A stretch of DNA of 64,000 nt from Levilactobacillus yonginensis (GTDB lineage: Bacteria > Bacillota > Bacilli > Lactobacillales > Lactobacillaceae): the NCBI RefSeq assembly GCF_964065165.1, contig NZ_OZ061549.1, forward strand, positions 1,612,001 through 1,676,000, given 5' to 3'. The notes beneath the pieces were generated by a model. That model was not told the DNA's origin and ran no database searches. It was given only the letters and a program-made list of their open reading frames with translations. The position numbers and the translations under genes were made by a program. How positions within the stretch are numbered: position 1 is the first letter of the stretch; each line of letters opens with the position of its first letter. Shown one piece after another: positions 60,628-64,000 of the stretch.

Positions 60628-61512
60628 CTAATTTTGATCAGCTAACCAACGCGTCAACCGTGCAAGATAAGCCGGTGTTTCGTCAATAAACGCCATGTGG
60701 CGGCTGTGAGCAAAGAGTGTCCACTCCGCGTGTTGTAAGTGATCGACCATGGTTTTGGCTACCAGTGGCGTACACAAATCATTGGTTCCACTCGTCACCA
60801 AGGTTGGCGTCGTCAACTGCGTCAATTTCTCTGTGTAGTCGTAGCTCTTTAGGGTGCCAGTCGGGAAATACTCATTAGGCCCCCAGGCCGTCTCATAGGC
60901 GACGGTGCCACTCTGTTTCGGTCGTCGAAGGAACTCGGGAGAATCCGCCGTCACAGGTCCCGCGGCATGGGCTACCAGGTAACGGTTGTTAGCCGCCAGG
61001 TAGGCGGCACTGGTGAAATCACCCGTGGCTTCGGCTAGCTTGATGGCTTCCTGATCAGCAGGCGCCATAAACCGAATCATGCGGTGCTGTTCCTGAGCCC
61101 ACAACTTAGCCGAGGACAGTGTGCTTGCCAAAATTAAGCTCTGGATACCAGCCGGCTGATAGTCGCACAGGTAAATAATGGCCAGCATCCCACCCCAGGA
61201 TTGTCCCAGCAAATGAACGCGATCGAGGTGCAGATAGTCGCGGAGAGCCTGCAACTCGGCCACCCAGGTTTCTGCTTGCCACAGACTGGTATCCGCTGGG
61301 TGCGACGATTTCCCACATCCTAATTGATCGTACATGACCACGGGCCGCCCCGTCTGTTCTGCTAATTCATCGAATGCCTCGAAATAATTGTGCGTCGACC
61401 CAGGGCCGCCGTGCAGCAGCAACAAGGGCGTTAATCCACTCTTCAGATCACCCACCACGCGATAGTACGTTTGATACGACCTGAAGGGCACGTAACCCTC
61501 TTGAATTTTCAT
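60628..61512 (-). CDS. pepI: proline iminopeptidase
   Basis: 294 residues of the alpha/beta-hydrolase fold. HGGPG (34-38) forms the oxyanion hole of this family, Ser105 is in GQSWGG, a late Asp lies in GTNDLCTP and the His in HSRHMAF. Length and motifs match the lactobacillar PepI, which releases N-terminal proline from peptides. It would act on imported peptides. Confidence 0.92.
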   Translation of the reverse strand: MKIQEGYVPFRSYQTYYRVVGDLKSGLTPLLLLHGGPGSTHNYFEAFDELAEQTGRPVVMYDQLGCGKSSHPADTSLWQAETWVAELQALRDYLHLDRVHLLGQSWGGMLAIIYLCDYQPAGIQSLILASTLSSAKLWAQEQHRMIRFMAPADQEAIKLAEATGDFTSAAYLAANNRYLVAHAAGPVTADSPEFLRRPKQSGTVAYETAWGPNEYFPTGTLKSYDYTEKLTQLTTPTLVTSGTNDLCTPLVAKTMVDHLQHAEWTLFAHSRHMAFIDETPAYLARLTRWLADQN

Positions 61513-61574
61513 TTTACCGACCTCACTTTTAGGTTCATTATACCCACTTACCTGATCGTTCTAAAGACCTTCAT

Positions 61575-61590
61575 TGTTCCACATGAAACA
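61575..61590. promoter_or_regulatory. parS-like 16-bp palindrome (site 6)
   Basis: TGTTCCACATGAAACA, identical to sites 3 and 4. It lies between pepI and the DUF1835-like gene. Confidence 0.5.
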
Positions 61591-61711
61591 AAACGGACCT
61601 GGACTTCCGTCTAGCTCCGCTTCGTATTTCCAAATTTAAGTCGCTGCCGTGTTTCCCAAGAACCCGTCAACTGCTGGCGTTTAACAATGTCGATCATAGC
61701 ATTCAATCCAA

Positions 61712-62413
61712 CTAAGCCTGGTGCAACGCCACTAATCGGCCACGTACCCACCAGTCTGGTAGACCCACCGGGAGCTCACCCAACACCCGACCAATCGTCC
61801 AAATAATCGACTTGTTCGGGCGAATTTCCGCGGCAATCAATTTGTCCCAGAAATCGGCTGGCACGCCCAGTGTGTGACCATTGACCATCACGCGCAATGG
61901 TGCATTTTCCGCTACCTGCTGCGCCCACTCGTCACTCAACGCCAGACGTTCACTGGCAGGCACATCAGTCGCCCCATCAAGGAACGCCAAAGCTGCGTCG
62001 CCGTCCCATTCAGCCAGGCTCACCAACTGCTGAATTGCAGTCGGTGACCCACTCGTAACCCGTTCCAGGGGAACCTTGACCTGTGTCAGTTGGTTGGGCA
62101 CATCTTTCATCAGCGAACATACCCACATGAAACCTAGCCGGTCATCGGGATGGTCACTCCACCACACGCGAATCGCATCGCCCCGGTCAATGGCCGCTTG
62201 CAGCTGCCCGATTCTTCGTTGCACCGTTTGGGCCAGTTCGGTGGCCGTTTCTGTTCCCTCTAACTGAGCTTTCATTTGCCAGAAATCGGTTGATTCTTCC
62301 GTCAGCCGCCCTAAGTCGCCGACCTGCAAGTCTAATTGCAGGCCAACTACGGATCGTTGTAGGGCACCCGCCAAGGCGTTGCCAAAGCTTTCATTAAAGA
62401 CGACGTCCATCAT
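61712..62413 (-). CDS. DUF1835/DUF3658-like protein
   Basis: 233 residues. The N-terminal MMDVVFNESFGNALAGALQR and IRVWWSDHPDDRLGFMWVC match the DUF1835 opening, where a conserved Ser/Asp and Arg cluster is seen; the C-terminus (NGHTLGVPADFWDKLI) fits DUF3658. Function not known. Its ATG overlaps the stop of the upstream TetM-like gene as ATGA, so translation is coupled. Confidence 0.75.
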   Translation of the reverse strand: MMDVVFNESFGNALAGALQRSVVGLQLDLQVGDLGRLTEESTDFWQMKAQLEGTETATELAQTVQRRIGQLQAAIDRGDAIRVWWSDHPDDRLGFMWVCSLMKDVPNQLTQVKVPLERVTSGSPTAIQQLVSLAEWDGDAALAFLDGATDVPASERLALSDEWAQQVAENAPLRVMVNGHTLGVPADFWDKLIAAEIRPNKSIIWTIGRVLGELPVGLPDWWVRGRLVALHQA

Positions 62414-64000
62414 CCTACTCCCCCATCAGTTTTTAGTTGCGCTAAATCCGCCGCCGAATAGGCATAATCCACGTGCGCCATCCCCGGCACCTCGTCCCAC
62501 GGAACCGGGTAACCGGCCCCGTGCGCACAGAATACAGAGTCCGGTGTATTGGGGAGGTCGGCCACTGGTGCATAATCCTGAGCCGCGACCACTTCGTCAG
62601 CGTTATGGCAAGGCCGGTAACCATCAATCAAACATTCCAATTGACCCTGCCCGTGCGTATAGGCATTGACTGCCTGCGCGTAGTCCTGCATTTCTGAAAC
62701 GGGGGCGACCCCCGTCAACGTTGCCAAGCCGCTATCTCCGGCCGTGTCTGGCGTATCAAAACTGCCAGTCATCTTTTGAATGTCCGTCATCGCCCGACCG
62801 ACTTGGTCTTGCCCAACCTCAAGTCGGAAGCGATACCACGGCTCGAGGAGCTGGTCGCCGCCCTGATTTCTAAGCATCATCAACCCCTGCCGAACGGCGC
62901 GCCAAGTGGCCTCACGAAAGTCGCCGCCGACCGAGTGAACGATACTGGCCCGACCAGTTACCAAGGTGAGTTTCACGTCGGTAAGCGGTGCACCGACCAA
63001 GACTCCCAAGTGTTCCTTGGCCCGCAAGTTACTGAGCACCTGGTGCTGCCAATTCTTACCTAAGACTTCTAGTGAACAGTCGGCCGCAATTGTCACACCG
63101 CTACCACGTGGTGCTGGTTCCATCAAGAGATGAACTTCGGAATAGTGCCGCAGCGGTTCAAAATGACCGACCCCTTCGACCGGTCGCGTGATTGTTTCCT
63201 TGTAAAGAATGCTACCTTCACCGAAACCTATGTCCAAATTGAACCGATCCCGTAAAATTTGTTGCAGGATTTCCAGCTGAACGGCCCCCATAATCTGCAC
63301 GCGAATCTCTTGGAGTTGGCTCGACCACGCTACGTGCAGTTGTGGATCCTCGTCTTCCAACTGGCGTAGAATCGTCAAGCAGTCGTGAATGTCGTGGTCC
63401 TTAGGGTCTAACGTGTAGGTCAAGACTGGTTGAATCTCCGGCGTCCGACCATCAGGTTGCGTGCCCAATCCCTGTCCCGGATGGGTGTCCGTTAAATTTG
63501 GAATAGCGCAGACGTCGCCTGCCGTCACCGTTTGTTTGACCACGTATTTCGTGCCATCGTAAACGCGCAGTTGGTTGACCTTCTGCTCACCCAACAATAC
63601 TGCCTTAGTCGCTAATTGACCACCAGTCAGGCGTAACCAAGTTAATCGTTCGCCCTTATCATGGGAGATTTTAAAGACCTGCGCTCCAAATTCAGCCGGG
63701 TAAGTTGGTACTTGCGTCCACTTGTCCAATCCCGCCATCAAAGTGTCTATGCCATTTAATTTCAGTGCTGCTCCAAAGTAACACGGGAAGACCTGCCGCT
63801 GTTGGATCATGCCGCGAATCGTTTCATCACTCAGTTCACCCGTGTCCAAATACTGTTCCAACACGGTATCATCCTGCATGGCGATATCTTCGGCCGCAGC
63901 GGTCGCATCATCACCAAACGCAATACAGCCCGCCGAAAAGACAGTCTGTAACTCAGCCAATACCCGATTGCGGTTGGCCGTGTCTGCATCCATTTTATTC
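62410..64000 (-). CDS. TetM/EF-G-like translation GTPase, partial (N-terminus beyond window)
   Basis: The frame is open to the right edge. It enters at NKMDADTANRNRVLAELQTV, where NKMD is the G4 motif of the GTPase domain; G1-G3 lie outside. The remaining 529 residues follow the EF-G order: G-domain end (VFPCYFGAALKLNGIDTLMA), domain II, domain III (DPQLHVAWSSQLQEIRVQIM) and domain IV (GRASIVHSVGGDFREATWRA). The pattern is that of ribosomal protection proteins (TetM/TetW type), but chromosomal EF-G paralogues of unknown role look alike. Tetracycline resistance cannot be claimed. Confidence 0.82.
   Translation of the reverse strand, partial: NKMDADTANRNRVLAELQTVFSAGCIAFGDDATAAAEDIAMQDDTVLEQYLDTGELSDETIRGMIQQRQVFPCYFGAALKLNGIDTLMAGLDKWTQVPTYPAEFGAQVFKISHDKGERLTWLRLTGGQLATKAVLLGEQKVNQLRVYDGTKYVVKQTVTAGDVCAIPNLTDTHPGQGLGTQPDGRTPEIQPVLTYTLDPKDHDIHDCLTILRQLEDEDPQLHVAWSSQLQEIRVQIMGAVQLEILQQILRDRFNLDIGFGEGSILYKETITRPVEGVGHFEPLRHYSEVHLLMEPAPRGSGVTIAADCSLEVLGKNWQHQVLSNLRAKEHLGVLVGAPLTDVKLTLVTGRASIVHSVGGDFREATWRAVRQGLMMLRNQGGDQLLEPWYRFRLEVGQDQVGRAMTDIQKMTGSFDTPDTAGDSGLATLTGVAPVSEMQDYAQAVNAYTHGQGQLECLIDGYRPCHNADEVVAAQDYAPVADLPNTPDSVFCAHGAGYPVPWDEVPGMAHVDYAYSAADLAQLKTDGGVG

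Noticed and set aside
62410..64000. Naming the right-edge gene tet(M)
   Set aside because: Only domains after the G4 motif are visible, and chromosomal EF-G paralogues share this pattern; resistance cannot be inferred.

Overview
The window reads as a Lactobacillaceae chromosome segment. It carries a two-subunit LacL/LacM beta-galactosidase, a mleR/mleS/mleP malolactic locus, a proline iminopeptidase, a T-box leader, CcpA cre-like sites, strong AGGAGG ribosome binding sites with several TTG/GTG starts, and a moderate base composition. The genus cannot be fixed by reading alone. No rRNA, tRNA, CRISPR array, complete insertion sequence or prophage was seen.

Layout. 0-9.7 kb: a secreted tyrosine phosphatase (cut by the window edge), membrane proteins, a secreted amidase-fold protein, an SMR exporter/SDR pair, an aldA-like aldehyde dehydrogenase, a zinc alcohol dehydrogenase, a ribbon-helix-helix/SPFH pair and a YjbR-family protein. 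9.7-15.6 kb: a T-box riboswitch controlling an orphan peptide-binding protein, a GtrA-like protein, a repeat array (12.5-13.5 kb), a CadD-type transporter and two cytoplasmic proteins. 15.7-22.3 kb: a LysE exporter, a divergent TetR/quinone-oxidoreductase pair, then mleR and mleS divergent around a long palindrome, with mleP split off by a repeat element. 22.3-30.9 kb: five promoters share a MerR-type operator with a 19-bp spacer and a sixth has a variant. They drive redox and efflux genes, and the last transcribes the MerR gene itself, so this looks like a local stress regulon. A yefM-yoeB toxin-antitoxin pair and a Crp-like/flavin-reductase pair lie inside it. 31-35 kb: TetR and lacLM. 35-48.5 kb: an accessory region with small secreted proteins, two very small peptide genes, a four-gene SMC-type Wadjet (jetABCD) anti-plasmid locus whose jetC has an in-frame stop, an EamA transporter and an AlkD-like repair gene. 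48.6 kb: an orphan promoter, a foldable RNA and a terminator form a candidate small RNA. 48.8-64 kb: a secreted amidase, pyrFE behind a PyrR-type attenuator, an MFS transporter, yaaA, a secreted protein sharing the amidase's C-terminal domain, TetR/YhgE-Pip, pepI and a TetM/EF-G-like factor cut by the right edge.

Two non-coding themes run through the window. One is a superfamily of GC-rich palindromic intergenic elements of about 140-180 bp, with at least six copies, including a tandem arrangement and a nested insertion. The other is a 16-bp palindrome resembling the ParB site parS, found at six intergenic places. The strongest candidates for follow-up are the interrupted Wadjet locus, the MerR regulon, the candidate small RNA at 48.6 kb and the 23-residue hydrophobic peptide gene at 38.2 kb.
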